In this document: piece after piece, positions 45,953-54,951 of the stretch
How the letters are laid out: every line of letters begins with the position of its first letter
Numbering within the stretch: the stretch's first letter is position 1
Assembly: GCA_021203545.1 (NCBI GenBank)
Contig: JAJQAZ010000180.1
Span: 1 to 64,000, forward strand
Source: Tannerellaceae bacterium
Lineage (GTDB): Bacteria > Bacteroidota > Bacteroidia > Bacteroidales > Tannerellaceae
Length of the DNA stretch: 64,000 bases
Direction: 5' to 3'
Position numbers and translations under genes: made by a program
Notes under the pieces: generated by a model
Database searches by the model: none
What the model was told of the DNA's origin: nothing
What the model saw: the letters and a program-made list of their open reading frames with translations, nothing else

Positions 45953-46558
45953 TTATTTACTTGGAGAGTAATTTCTGTTCAGGTGATCCACAACTTCCTG
46001 AGTAATATCATAAACCTGGTCGGCAATGATGATGTTATCGCCCATACTGTTGCTGAAAATAACCTGGTATCCTTTGGTTTTATTATACAGGTTCATCTGT
46101 ACAACTAATGAGTCACGCAATTGTGAGATCAGTTTTTGTTGTTCGTTCATTAACTCATTAGAGTACTGTGTTTCCAGGTTTTGAAGCTCTTCCTGCTTTT
46201 TCATCAGGCGTTCGTGCTCCTGTTCTGCCCGTTCGCGGGTAAGGAATGCGTTGTTGTCAATTTTGCGCTGGAAGTCAGCCGCCTCGTTTCTGAGGATATT
46301 GGAACGTTGTCCGATTACAGCGCGGTAGTTCTCTTCCTTACTCATCAACACTTCATTCAGGTCCTTATAATAGTTGTAATTCATAAGGAGAGAATCCATA
46401 TTTACATAAGCAATAGGAAGTACTCCACTTATTTCTTCTCCTGTTGTAAAAGAGGCACCTGGTGTATACGATTCTTTTTTGTTCGAAAACTGCATAATAA
46501 ACAAAATCAATACTGCGACACCCAGTACACCATCAATCATGTAGTTAATGTTCTCCAT
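45953..46558 (-). CDS. OmpH/Skp-like periplasmic chaperone with membrane anchor
   Basis: This 201-aa protein has one N-terminal membrane helix (IDGVLGVAVLILFIMQF, about residues 8-24) and then an OmpH/Skp-like body: the start strand IAYVNMDSLLMNYNYYKDL, a long coiled coil (about 70-160), and the closing YQVIFSNSMGDNIIIADQVYDITQEVV strands in part. Skp holds outer-membrane proteins unfolded in the periplasm. Here a membrane anchor replaces the cleaved signal peptide, as in many Bacteroidetes forms. It is 25 bases downstream of the 72-aa membrane gene and probably co-transcribed. Confidence 0.85.
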   Translation of the reverse strand: MENINYMIDGVLGVAVLILFIMQFSNKKESYTPGASFTTGEEISGVLPIAYVNMDSLLMNYNYYKDLNEVLMSKEENYRAVIGQRSNILRNEAADFQRKIDNNAFLTRERAEQEHERLMKKQEELQNLETQYSNELMNEQQKLISQLRDSLVVQMNLYNKTKGYQVIFSNSMGDNIIIADQVYDITQEVVDHLNRNYSPSK

Positions 46559-46583
46559 AAAGTTTAACTTTAAAATCTCTATA

Positions 46584-46802
46584 TTATATTTCTATTTCTT
46601 TCAGACGTTCTTCCAGAGTCTTATGGCTCAACCTCTCCCGGTCCTGTGTTTTTGCACAAGAAATACCTTTGGCTGCCAGTGCTCTGTTGCCACCGATATG
46701 TAAGTTTGGAAACGTTCCGTTTTTCTTACAAATGATCTTAATGGACAGCAAAGATACACAAACAACAAGAATAATAAGTGTTATCAACAATGTTGTAAGC
46801 AT
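46584..46802 (-). CDS. Small single-span membrane protein, conserved in Bacteroidales
   Basis: I do not know the function of this 72-aa protein. It has one N-terminal membrane helix (residues 2-24) and a short tail with GTFPNLHIGGNRALAAKGIS and Cys49 before KTQDRE. The 'FPNxHIGGN' and 'GISCxxxQDRE' pattern looks conserved rather than random. A TATATTTG -7 box at 46824-46831 precedes it on the minus strand. It heads an operon with the OmpH-like gene. Confidence 0.75.
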   Translation of the reverse strand: MLTTLLITLIILVVCVSLLSIKIICKKNGTFPNLHIGGNRALAAKGISCAKTQDRERLSHKTLEERLKEIEI

Positions 46803-46950
46803 TTTCTTTTATATTTGTGGATGCAAATATAAGAGTTTAAGTGATTTCATAGTATCATTTTGGTAGAATATTCTACAATTTTTCATATAAAGCTCTTTGT
46901 TTTGTGGTGATATTAACGTTAAAGCAACATCTATAATACATTATAACATT

Positions 46951-48411
46951 ATGAGTATAACAGATTTAAAACCGGAAATCGTATGGAAGTTTTTCCATGA
47001 AGTGACACAAGTACCAAGACCTTCTAAAAAAGAAGGTAAAATCATTGCTTATCTGGAGGATTTTGCCCGCAGGTATAACCTCGCTATAAAGAAAGATGCT
47101 GTGGGTAATATTCTGATCTCTAAACCGGCAACTCCGGGTTATGAAGACCGGGCTACTGTTATTTTGCAGTCGCACATGGATATGGTATGTGAGAAAAATA
47201 ATGATACGGTTCATGATTTTGATACTGAACCCATTGAAACCGTTATAAACGGTGAGTGGTTGTGTGCTAAGGGTACAACACTGGGTGCCGATAATGGTAT
47301 TGGTATGGCGGCCGAACTGGCTTTACTGGCTGCGGACGATATAGAGCACGGACCTATAGAATGCCTGTTTACAGTGGATGAAGAAACCGGATTGACCGGA
47401 GCAAAAGCCCTGGAAAAAGGGTTTATGAGTGGTGAGATTCTGCTGAATCTGGATAGTGAAGATGAAGGGGAAATCTTTATGGGATGTGTAGGTGGTAAAG
47501 GTACGATAGCGGAATTCACTTATGAACCCTGTGATACCGATCCGGCACTGGTTTATTTCCGTATGGATGTGAAAGGGCTGAATGGTGGACACTCCGGGGG
47601 CGAGATACACAAAGGATTGGGTAATGCCAATAAAATACTGGCACGCTTCCTTTATCTGCTGAAACGGGATTATCGTTTTGCACTTTGCTCGATTGACGGA
47701 GGTAATCTGCATAACGCAATTGCCCGTGAGGCGCATTGTGTGATCGGTTTATCTGCCGGCGATAAAGAGAAAGTAAGGGTGTTGCTGAATGTATTTGCTG
47801 CGGATATAGAGAATGAATTGAAACGGGTTGACCCGAATGTAACTATTTCTATGGAGTCGGCAGACCGTCCGGCAAAATGTATGGATACTGTTTCGGCTAT
47901 TAAACTGATCGATGCTTTACAGGCATGTCCGCATGGGGTAATAGGGATGAGCCATGATATAGAAGGACTTGTGGAAACCTCTACTAATCTGGCATCGGTG
48001 AAAATGAAAGACGAAAACAAAGTGGTAGTAGGTACCAGCCAGCGTAGTTCTATCGAGTCGCGTAAAGAAGAGATCGCTAACCAGGTAGGCGCAGTTTTTG
48101 AACTGGCTGGCGCGGAAGTTGCTTATGGCGACGGGTATCCGGGCTGGGCACCGAATCCGGACTCTAAAATACTGAAAGTGGCACAGGAAACGTATCATAA
48201 ATTATTTAATAAGGATGCAAAAATCATGGCTATCCACGCCGGACTGGAATGCGGACTTTTCCTCGAAAAATATCCTTATCTGGATATGATCTCTTTCGGT
48301 CCGACTATGCGGGATGTGCATTCACCCAATGAACGTTTACTGATCCCAACCGTAGACCTTTGGTGGGAGCACTTACTGGAATTATTGAAGAATATTCCGG
48401 TGAAGGCTTAA
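46951..48411 (+). CDS. pepD: Aminoacyl-histidine dipeptidase (PepD, M20 family)
   Basis: PepD is a two-zinc dipeptidase that cuts Xaa-His and many other dipeptides in the cytoplasm. The 486-aa protein shows the M20 ligands: HMD in LQSHMDMVCEKN (about residues 75-77), D in LGADNGIGMA (about 114), catalytic E in DEETGLTGA, a second D in LDSEDEGE, and a late H in VHSPNERL. I start it at the ATG at 46951 (MSITDLKPEIVWKFF); an in-frame upstream ATG adds non-family residues. It is a single unit ending in a hairpin. Confidence 0.95.
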   Translation: MSITDLKPEIVWKFFHEVTQVPRPSKKEGKIIAYLEDFARRYNLAIKKDAVGNILISKPATPGYEDRATVILQSHMDMVCEKNNDTVHDFDTEPIETVINGEWLCAKGTTLGADNGIGMAAELALLAADDIEHGPIECLFTVDEETGLTGAKALEKGFMSGEILLNLDSEDEGEIFMGCVGGKGTIAEFTYEPCDTDPALVYFRMDVKGLNGGHSGGEIHKGLGNANKILARFLYLLKRDYRFALCSIDGGNLHNAIAREAHCVIGLSAGDKEKVRVLLNVFAADIENELKRVDPNVTISMESADRPAKCMDTVSAIKLIDALQACPHGVIGMSHDIEGLVETSTNLASVKMKDENKVVVGTSQRSSIESRKEEIANQVGAVFELAGAEVAYGDGYPGWAPNPDSKILKVAQETYHKLFNKDAKIMAIHAGLECGLFLEKYPYLDMISFGPTMRDVHSPNERLLIPTVDLWWEHLLELLKNIPVKA

Positions 48412-48422
48412 AAATATATTTA

Positions 48423-48443
48423 TTCCCGGACCAAGTCCGGGAA
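48423..48443. terminator. Hairpin after pepD
   Basis: TTCCCGGAC / GTCCGGGAA forms a 9-bp stem with a three-base loop, 12 bases past the pepD stop. The T tract is weak, so it may be a processing or partial termination site. Confidence 0.5.
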
Positions 48444-48471
48444 TTTGCTAAATCTAACAAATACACACTTT

Positions 48472-49023
48472 ATGGAATCACCAGACCTAGCCTTTCAGAA
48501 TGTTGAAAGTAAAATAATAGTTCTTAGAGAACAGAATATTATTCTGGACCATGATGTCGCTCAATTATATGGAGTAGAAACGAAACGTGTGAATGAAGCT
48601 GTCAAAAATAATCCCGATAAATTTCCGGAAGGATATGTGTTTCTTGTGAACGAGGAAGAACTTATTTATTTGCGGTCGAAATTTTCGACCACAAATACAA
48701 GTAAAAAAACCCGGGTTTTACCAAAAGCTTTTACAGAACGGGGACTCTATATGCTGGCTACTATTTTAAAAGGCGCTATAGCAACCCGTACAACCATTGC
48801 AATCATAGAAACATTTACAAAAATAAGAGACCTTTCTTCTACTATTTCGGAATTAACATTTACTGAAGACAGGCATGTACAGAAATCTTTACTTAAAAAA
48901 AGTAGTGAGTTAATAACTGATTTGGTAGGAAATAACTCTCAAATTATAAAATCTGAAACTACGATAGAATTAAATTTAGCTGTGTTAAAACTAAAACATA
49001 CTATTAAAAGAAACAAAACCTAA
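48472..49023 (+). CDS. ORF6N-domain DNA-binding protein
   Basis: This 183-aa protein begins with an ORF6N domain (KIIVLREQNIILDHDVAQLYGVETKRVNEAVKNN in part, then FPEGYVFLVNEEEL and LPKAFTERGLYMLATILKG), a DNA-binding module typical of phage antirepressors. It is also common as single chromosomal genes in Bacteroidetes. The C-terminal half is helical without recognisable motifs. I chose the ATG at 48472 because family members begin near it. No other phage genes are nearby, so its target is unknown. Confidence 0.85.
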   Translation: MESPDLAFQNVESKIIVLREQNIILDHDVAQLYGVETKRVNEAVKNNPDKFPEGYVFLVNEEELIYLRSKFSTTNTSKKTRVLPKAFTERGLYMLATILKGAIATRTTIAIIETFTKIRDLSSTISELTFTEDRHVQKSLLKKSSELITDLVGNNSQIIKSETTIELNLAVLKLKHTIKRNKT

Positions 49024-49025
49024 AG

Positions 49026-50030
49026 ATGAAACGCCGGTACTATTCTCTTTTCATTTTCTTTTTATTCTCTGTTATATGTGTGGCACAACAACCTTTCCGG
49101 GTGATGTGGTATAATGTGGAGAATCTTTTTGACACATATGATGATCCGGCTACCCGGGATGATGAATTTACTCCTTCCGGAAACCGGTATTGGTCTCCTA
49201 AACGATACTATCATAAATTACAGCAACTGGCTAAAGTGATTGTCTCTGCCGGTGAATGGGATACTCCGGCTCTGGTGGGTTTGTGTGAAGTAGAAAATGA
49301 TTCGGTATTGATTCATCTGTTAAACCGTACTCCGTTAAGGCAACAACAGTATCGTTATTGTATCGCTGATACACAGGATGAACGGGGTATCCGGACAGCA
49401 TTATTATACCAACGGGATAAATTCAGGTATTTAGGAGAGAGTAGTATTGATCTTACTGCCGGAGGGAGTGGCAGAAGAACCCGGGATCTGCTGCATGTAT
49501 GGGGCGAAGTTATAACCGGTGATACACTGGATGTGTTACTGGCCCATTTCCCTTCCCGTTACGGGGGAGAACGGGAAAGCGAAGGCCGCCGGTTGTATGC
49601 TGCTAACCGTACAAGGGCAGTTATTGATTCTCTGGTATCTGTCCGTTCTTCTCCCTACATACTTCTTATGGGCGATTTAAATGACGAACCAAACAATAAG
49701 AGTGTTAAACATGTTCTGGTGGGAAATGATTTGTATAATATGAAACCTTTTTCAGCGAATCAAGCTGTAACCGGAACCCATAAATACCAGGGACAATGGA
49801 GCCAACTGGATCATCTGATTGTGAACGGGTTATTTTTGGAACCCTCTTCTCCTTTTCAACTACAGGAAGGTTCTGTTCGTATCCTGACAAATCCTTTTCT
49901 GCTAACTCCGGATAAAACCCACGGCGGAGTACGTCCGAAACGAACCTATTACGGTTTCCGGTATGAAGGTGGATATAGTGATCATTTACCCCTTATTGCC
50001 GACTTTTTGTTATCTTTGTCTGAAAGATGA
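49026..50030 (+). CDS. Secreted endonuclease/exonuclease/phosphatase-fold hydrolase
   Basis: This 334-aa protein has a signal peptide (to VICVAQQ, about residue 23) and the EEP fold: FRVMWYNVENLFDTYDDP (Asn and acidic residues), LVGLCEVEN (catalytic Glu), LLMGDLNDEPNN (Asp-Asn) and a late GYSDHLPLIADF (Asp-His). These residues bind Mg and cleave phosphodiesters. It may be an extracellular nuclease for scavenging or another phosphodiesterase. Its stop overlaps the M23 gene start by 4 bases (ATGA), so they are coupled. Confidence 0.88.
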   Translation: MKRRYYSLFIFFLFSVICVAQQPFRVMWYNVENLFDTYDDPATRDDEFTPSGNRYWSPKRYYHKLQQLAKVIVSAGEWDTPALVGLCEVENDSVLIHLLNRTPLRQQQYRYCIADTQDERGIRTALLYQRDKFRYLGESSIDLTAGGSGRRTRDLLHVWGEVITGDTLDVLLAHFPSRYGGERESEGRRLYAANRTRAVIDSLVSVRSSPYILLMGDLNDEPNNKSVKHVLVGNDLYNMKPFSANQAVTGTHKYQGQWSQLDHLIVNGLFLEPSSPFQLQEGSVRILTNPFLLTPDKTHGGVRPKRTYYGFRYEGGYSDHLPLIADFLLSLSER

Positions 50031-51727
50031 TTCAGTTTATGATGCGTTTATATAAATTCCTGTTTGTTTATTTTACACTGTTCTGTTTTTTCTGTCCTTT
50101 GCAGGCACAGGAGTTGCGGAATCCGTTTAATTTCCCCATCCTTCTAAGTGGAAATTTTGGTGAGTTACGGAATAATCATTTTCATTCCGGGATTGATTTT
50201 AAAACCCAGGGGGTAGAAGGTAAACCTATTTATGCGGTTGCCGACGGATATGTGTCGCGTATATCCGTAAGTCCTTATGGTTATGGTCATGCCCTTTATC
50301 TGGATCATCCGGAAGGTATAACTACCGTATATGGGCATTTACTGAAATACAATCCGGCGATCGCAGCTTATGTAAGAGAGAATCAGTATGAGCAGGAGTC
50401 CTTTACAATCACGCTTTATCCCGAACCGGAACGGTTCCCGGTAAAAAAGGGGGAATTGATTGCCTATGCCGGTAATACCGGTAGTTCTGGAGGCCCTCAT
50501 CTTCATTTTGAAGTCAGGGATACAGCAACAGAAGAACCTATGGACCCTATACCTTATTATAAGGATGCGATTAAAGATACCCGGCCTCCGAAAATACAGG
50601 GTATAATGATCTATCCTTTTGAAGGAAGGGGCATGGTGAACGGAAGCAGCTGCCCTGTCGAATTAAAACCGGTAACCGATAAAGCCGGAAACGTCTCTCT
50701 GACACAAAAGATAGAAGCCTGGGGGGATATAGGTATCGCTGTAAAGGCCTATGATTATATGGATAATACAGCTAATATTTATGGAGTAAAATCCATTCTC
50801 CTGCAGGTTGATACAACCATACTGTTCCGGAGTTATATTGACCGGTTTGCTTTTAGTGAAACCCGGTATCTGAATAGTTTTGTTGATTACCATGAATGGC
50901 GGGAAAACCGTTCGTTTTTTATGAAAAGTTTTGTGGAACCGGGTAATAAACTACGTTTTATAGAAAGTATCAACAGGGGTATTATATTTGTTCAGGAAGA
51001 AAGGGAGTATACATTGACTTACCGTCTGGCGGACGACTATGGGAATGAGGCAACTTTACGGTTTGTTATTACAGGGAAAGAAACGCCCGTTTCGGCTCCG
51101 GAAACCACAGGGCGGGCCTATTTTCATTGGAAAAGCGATAATCAGTTTGGAGCTAAAGGTGTACGGTTAATGATACCGAAATATAGTCTGTATGATGATA
51201 TTTATTTTAAGTATCAGGTGAAAGAGGATAGCCAGGCATTAGCTGCAACTCATATCCTGCATGATAAATGGGTTCCGTTGCATCAACCGGCGCGGCTCTC
51301 TATCCGGTTGCAGACAGATACGCTTGAGAATAAAGAACAGTTGGGTATGGTACGTATGCAAAAGGGCAAACCAATCTGGGTAGGTGGTAAATACCGTGAG
51401 GGTTGGATCGATGCCGATATCCGTGATTTTGGTTCGTATACGATCCGGCAGGATACCAAAGGGCCTGTTATAACTCCTGTGAATAAGGATAAATGGGCGG
51501 CTAAAAGTGAGATAACTATCCGGGTTTCCGATAATCTGAGCGGATTGAATACATACCGTGGAGAGATAGACGGCAACTTTGTACTTTTTGAACATGACGG
51601 CAAGTCCGGAATACTTTCCTATCCGTTACATAGCGACGGCCTATCCCGCGGAAAGCATACCTTAACCCTTACCGCCACAGATGCCTGCGGAAATGTTACA
51701 GAATACACAGATTCTTTTTCCTGGTAA
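50027..51727 (+). CDS. Secreted M23 metallopeptidase
   Basis: This 566-aa exported protein has an LytM/M23 domain near its N-terminus (about residues 40-180). The zinc ligands are H and D in NNHFHSGIDF (about 48-53), and HLH in PHLHFEVRD (about 159-163). Such enzymes cut peptide cross-links in peptidoglycan. About 380 residues of beta-rich, Ig-like sequence follow, with bacterial Ig-like strands at the end (KSEITIRVSDNLSGLNTYRGEIDG in part). The M23-first layout with a long C-terminal part is common in Bacteroidetes. It is coupled to the EEP gene. Confidence 0.9.
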   Translation: MIQFMMRLYKFLFVYFTLFCFFCPLQAQELRNPFNFPILLSGNFGELRNNHFHSGIDFKTQGVEGKPIYAVADGYVSRISVSPYGYGHALYLDHPEGITTVYGHLLKYNPAIAAYVRENQYEQESFTITLYPEPERFPVKKGELIAYAGNTGSSGGPHLHFEVRDTATEEPMDPIPYYKDAIKDTRPPKIQGIMIYPFEGRGMVNGSSCPVELKPVTDKAGNVSLTQKIEAWGDIGIAVKAYDYMDNTANIYGVKSILLQVDTTILFRSYIDRFAFSETRYLNSFVDYHEWRENRSFFMKSFVEPGNKLRFIESINRGIIFVQEEREYTLTYRLADDYGNEATLRFVITGKETPVSAPETTGRAYFHWKSDNQFGAKGVRLMIPKYSLYDDIYFKYQVKEDSQALAATHILHDKWVPLHQPARLSIRLQTDTLENKEQLGMVRMQKGKPIWVGGKYREGWIDADIRDFGSYTIRQDTKGPVITPVNKDKWAAKSEITIRVSDNLSGLNTYRGEIDGNFVLFEHDGKSGILSYPLHSDGLSRGKHTLTLTATDACGNVTEYTDSFSW

Positions 51728-51786
51728 GGGATAAAAAGCTACATCCTAATCCATTTTCTTACTGCTGGTAGGAAAACTTTCGATAT

Positions 51787-51898
51787 ACTATGAGCCGGAA
51801 GGCATTTATACTACGAGGTATGTGCGGCTACACTACGAGCCGTGAAGTAATACACTACGAGGCGCGAAAAATTAGACTACGAGCCGCTTGTATGCTAC
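51787..51898. repeat. Five ACTACGAG motifs with 22-bp spacing
   Basis: ACTATGAG or ACTACGAG starts at 51787, 51810, 51832, 51854 and 51876, giving spacings of 23, 22, 22 and 22 bases. The consensus is ACTACGAGCCG followed by about nine variable bases and TAC/TAT. Two helical turns separate the cores, so they face one side of the DNA. The array lies between two convergent genes. It has no frame (22 is not a multiple of 3) and no dyad symmetry, so it is neither coding nor a hairpin. Confidence 0.75.
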
Positions 51899-51909
51899 TT
51901 TATTTATCC

Positions 51910-54774
51910 TTAGAAACTGACTGAAAAGAGTGCTTCGGCCTGTACGTTCCCGTGATTAACCGGATTAATTACCCGGATGCCTAATGAAATGGGGTAATCC
52001 AGCCGGAAGATATTCCAGTCGCAGATAAGATCCGCACCGTATGCACTTTGATTAGTCCATTCTGCACCTTTCGAACTTTGGGTACGTGCGATGTCGTAAA
52101 ACAGGTTTGTACGTACCCGTTTGATATAGGCAAGTGATCCCAGGCTAAAATCCGGACAGAAAAGCGAGAATGCATAATCGCCCCGCAGTAAATACTGCTG
52201 GTAATTCCGGTAGTTATAATTGTATCCCCGGGGAGTTTCCAGGCAATGGGTGGGCAGAAACATCGCTTTGTTCTGTGCCGGTTGGTATTGGTAGCCGGTC
52301 CGTAACATCAGGCTGTGATTACGCAGGATACCCGGCCAGTAGGTAATAAGGCGGGCCGCATACAGATCGCTGTAATTCTCTGTCTGGAAAGGGGTATGCA
52401 GGTATTGAAGCCGCAACTGGTATCCCCATTTCGGCAGAATATCTTTCTGTGCCATTTTCCGGTAGCGGTAAAACCGGAGTTCGGCTAACAGATACTGGAA
52501 ATCACGGAGCTTTCCACTGCGAATCTGTTGGTATTTATTATTTGTATAGTAATAGGTAAGAGCGGGTTGAAGTCCCTGTACATAATGGTTGTGGGTGAAA
52601 TTAAAGGGAATATATACTTTTGCCTCGGCCTCAAACCGTTTTCTTCCCGGGTGTGTATAGTTTAATCCGCTTGACTCCGCCAACCAGTACATATTGAATG
52701 CATTTCCCCCGTAATCGGCTTCCAGTTCGAACACCGGATACCAGCCCATGTAAGTAAACGAAAGTTTACCGTGCATCTCTTTGTCTTTGTAATAAAATCC
52801 GGCCTGTGTAATAGCAGTGTTGAGTTGGTTCTGGGAAATAACAGTAGCTCCCGGTTTCACAATGGTTGTGAAATCGTCCGTATTCAGGTTGATCGCATCG
52901 TTTACATCATAATAAAAGGGTGCCCAGCTGTGAATATTAAACAGATGAGTTGCTTTCCGGTAGGGTTTGGAATTAAAATCAATGGGGGCCAGTATAGCTG
53001 TATCCAGATTAAATGCTTCCTGTTGGGCAACTGTTTCTGCCAGGGTAAACCTATAGGGGGAGGCAAAATCTGTTTTTTCCTCTGTCAGTTCTTCCCCGGA
53101 TATGGAAACGACCGCATACCCTTGTGGCTGGTAATCGGCAACGAACAGTTCTTCTCCGTTATTACTTACTTCCGGCTGGAACATACCAAACCGGGCAGAC
53201 GTAATCCGGTAAGCAGAATTCTCTTTTGTATCATACCGGTAAATATTATTGATGCCATTTACACCCGACTCAAAATAGATATTTCCATTCGATGCCGTTA
53301 AAGAACTTATGTTAGCCGGGCCGGGCGCAATCAGTTCTGTCCACTCACCGGAATCTTTATCCAAACGACATAAGGAGAGTCCTGCATCCGAAACACCAAG
53401 TGCTATAATAAACAGGTCGTTATCCCATGCCAGCTCTTTAAGGAATGTGTGAGAAGGTGCCGGGTAGGATACTATTTCCTTACCTGTTTCGGTATCAAGT
53501 ATCACCACCGTGTTTTCACCATCCCATGCATACTGCGAAACGGCTGCCTGTTTTCCGTCCGGCGAGATAGCGGGTGCAATATAACGTTTACGGGGTGTCA
53601 GGGTATGAATCCTATTGGTTTCCAGATTCAGGTATTTCAGTACGGAATAGTTCTCGTGTGTCCAGCGTAAACCAGAAACGTACTCTGTCCAGTATATCCG
53701 GTTGTTATTCAGGATAAGCCGGCTGTTGCGGTTGCCTATGTAAGACAGGAATTGTTCTTTCCCCTCTTTCAGGAGTACCAGTGACTGCAAATCTGAAAAA
53801 CTGCTTTTTGCAACAATAACCCCTCCGTCCGGTAAAGCCTGCGGATATTGATAAGATGTATAGGTACGGGGTAGGGGAGTAATTTGTGTACCGGGTGTAA
53901 AAGGGCCGGCGGTGTGGTATTGTTCTTTCCACTCTTCGCCCAGGAAACGGAATGTTTCGTTAAACAATCGTTGTGTATTCAGCCCCGTATAATAATTCAA
54001 TGCGCTCGAAAAGGGCGGTAAGTGTAAAATACGTCTTGTATACCGGTCGGTTACTTTGTCCCATATATCCGCACCGTGGGTATACCGGGCATAAGCCACC
54101 ATATCATACCCGAGTACATAAAAACTACCTGTGTAGTCTTTGTAAGAACCCATAAACCATTTATCGAACGAGAAAAACTCATCCCTTAACAGACGGGTCC
54201 GGTAATACATATTAAACTCTGGTAACCTTCCCCGGCCACTGTTCGACATTGCTGTTTCTATCACTGTGGCATCTCCTTCAAAAAACCAGCGGGGAACAGC
54301 AAAATCAGCTAATCCTGAAACCTGTTCGCCTCCCAGGTAATACAGCGGACGGAAAATTCCTTTCATCAGCTTGCCCGTCTGGAATACGTGGCGTGATTCG
54401 TGAATGGATAACTGCCTGTCCCAGCTTTGGGCGTATAGGTCAGACGAAGGAGTGGTGATTAATTCCATACGCCGGGGAGCCCACGATACCATACCGTTCG
54501 AAAGCATATTGCCCGGGTGCAATACTGCCGGATAACGTCCCTTTACCGGATACCCGATTGTTTTATCCAAATGCGGATATACATTCTCTAAGAACTGTGT
54601 GTACCGGTAAGCAATAGAGTCAATCCCACGGGGATAAATAATTTTATAATGATCTGTTTTTACATAGTTCCATTTCAAACGGCCCGGATCTGACCCATAA
54701 TCTGTAAATTGCGCTTGCATGCAAACGGTTATGAAGAGAAAGAGAAAGACCCATCTTAAACGCAGTGAAGGCAT
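51910..54774 (-). CDS. Outer-membrane protein with metallopeptidase-like, propeller and barrel domains
   Basis: This 954-aa exported protein (signal peptide to about residue 21) has three parts. Residues about 35-250 look like a gluzincin-type peptidase: HESRH (125-129, a HExxH match) and a later WFFEGDA Glu (166). Residues about 310-600 look like a TolB/PD40 propeller (repeated ISPDGKQAAVSQYAWDG, PEVSNNGEELFVADY). Residues about 680-954 are an outer-membrane barrel ending in an aromatic residue (VQAEALFSVSF). It may cut or bind proteins at the cell surface. I know no characterised relative, and the peptidase role is inferred from the motif. Confidence 0.75.
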   Translation of the reverse strand: MPSLRLRWVFLFLFITVCMQAQFTDYGSDPGRLKWNYVKTDHYKIIYPRGIDSIAYRYTQFLENVYPHLDKTIGYPVKGRYPAVLHPGNMLSNGMVSWAPRRMELITTPSSDLYAQSWDRQLSIHESRHVFQTGKLMKGIFRPLYYLGGEQVSGLADFAVPRWFFEGDATVIETAMSNSGRGRLPEFNMYYRTRLLRDEFFSFDKWFMGSYKDYTGSFYVLGYDMVAYARYTHGADIWDKVTDRYTRRILHLPPFSSALNYYTGLNTQRLFNETFRFLGEEWKEQYHTAGPFTPGTQITPLPRTYTSYQYPQALPDGGVIVAKSSFSDLQSLVLLKEGKEQFLSYIGNRNSRLILNNNRIYWTEYVSGLRWTHENYSVLKYLNLETNRIHTLTPRKRYIAPAISPDGKQAAVSQYAWDGENTVVILDTETGKEIVSYPAPSHTFLKELAWDNDLFIIALGVSDAGLSLCRLDKDSGEWTELIAPGPANISSLTASNGNIYFESGVNGINNIYRYDTKENSAYRITSARFGMFQPEVSNNGEELFVADYQPQGYAVVSISGEELTEEKTDFASPYRFTLAETVAQQEAFNLDTAILAPIDFNSKPYRKATHLFNIHSWAPFYYDVNDAINLNTDDFTTIVKPGATVISQNQLNTAITQAGFYYKDKEMHGKLSFTYMGWYPVFELEADYGGNAFNMYWLAESSGLNYTHPGRKRFEAEAKVYIPFNFTHNHYVQGLQPALTYYYTNNKYQQIRSGKLRDFQYLLAELRFYRYRKMAQKDILPKWGYQLRLQYLHTPFQTENYSDLYAARLITYWPGILRNHSLMLRTGYQYQPAQNKAMFLPTHCLETPRGYNYNYRNYQQYLLRGDYAFSLFCPDFSLGSLAYIKRVRTNLFYDIARTQSSKGAEWTNQSAYGADLICDWNIFRLDYPISLGIRVINPVNHGNVQAEALFSVSF

Positions 54775-54951
54775 AGGATAAAGATTATAATTCTTTGTTT
54801 AAGCAACAAATGTATAAAAAATGTGGATTAAAAGTCTGTTTGCAAAAACAAAAAAGTAAGTAGCTCCCCGCCGGTTAGTTTTTACACAACTTCTCAAGAG
54901 GGGAAAAGAAACAAATCAATACTTTACAGAGTTGTTTGTAATCTGATCTTC

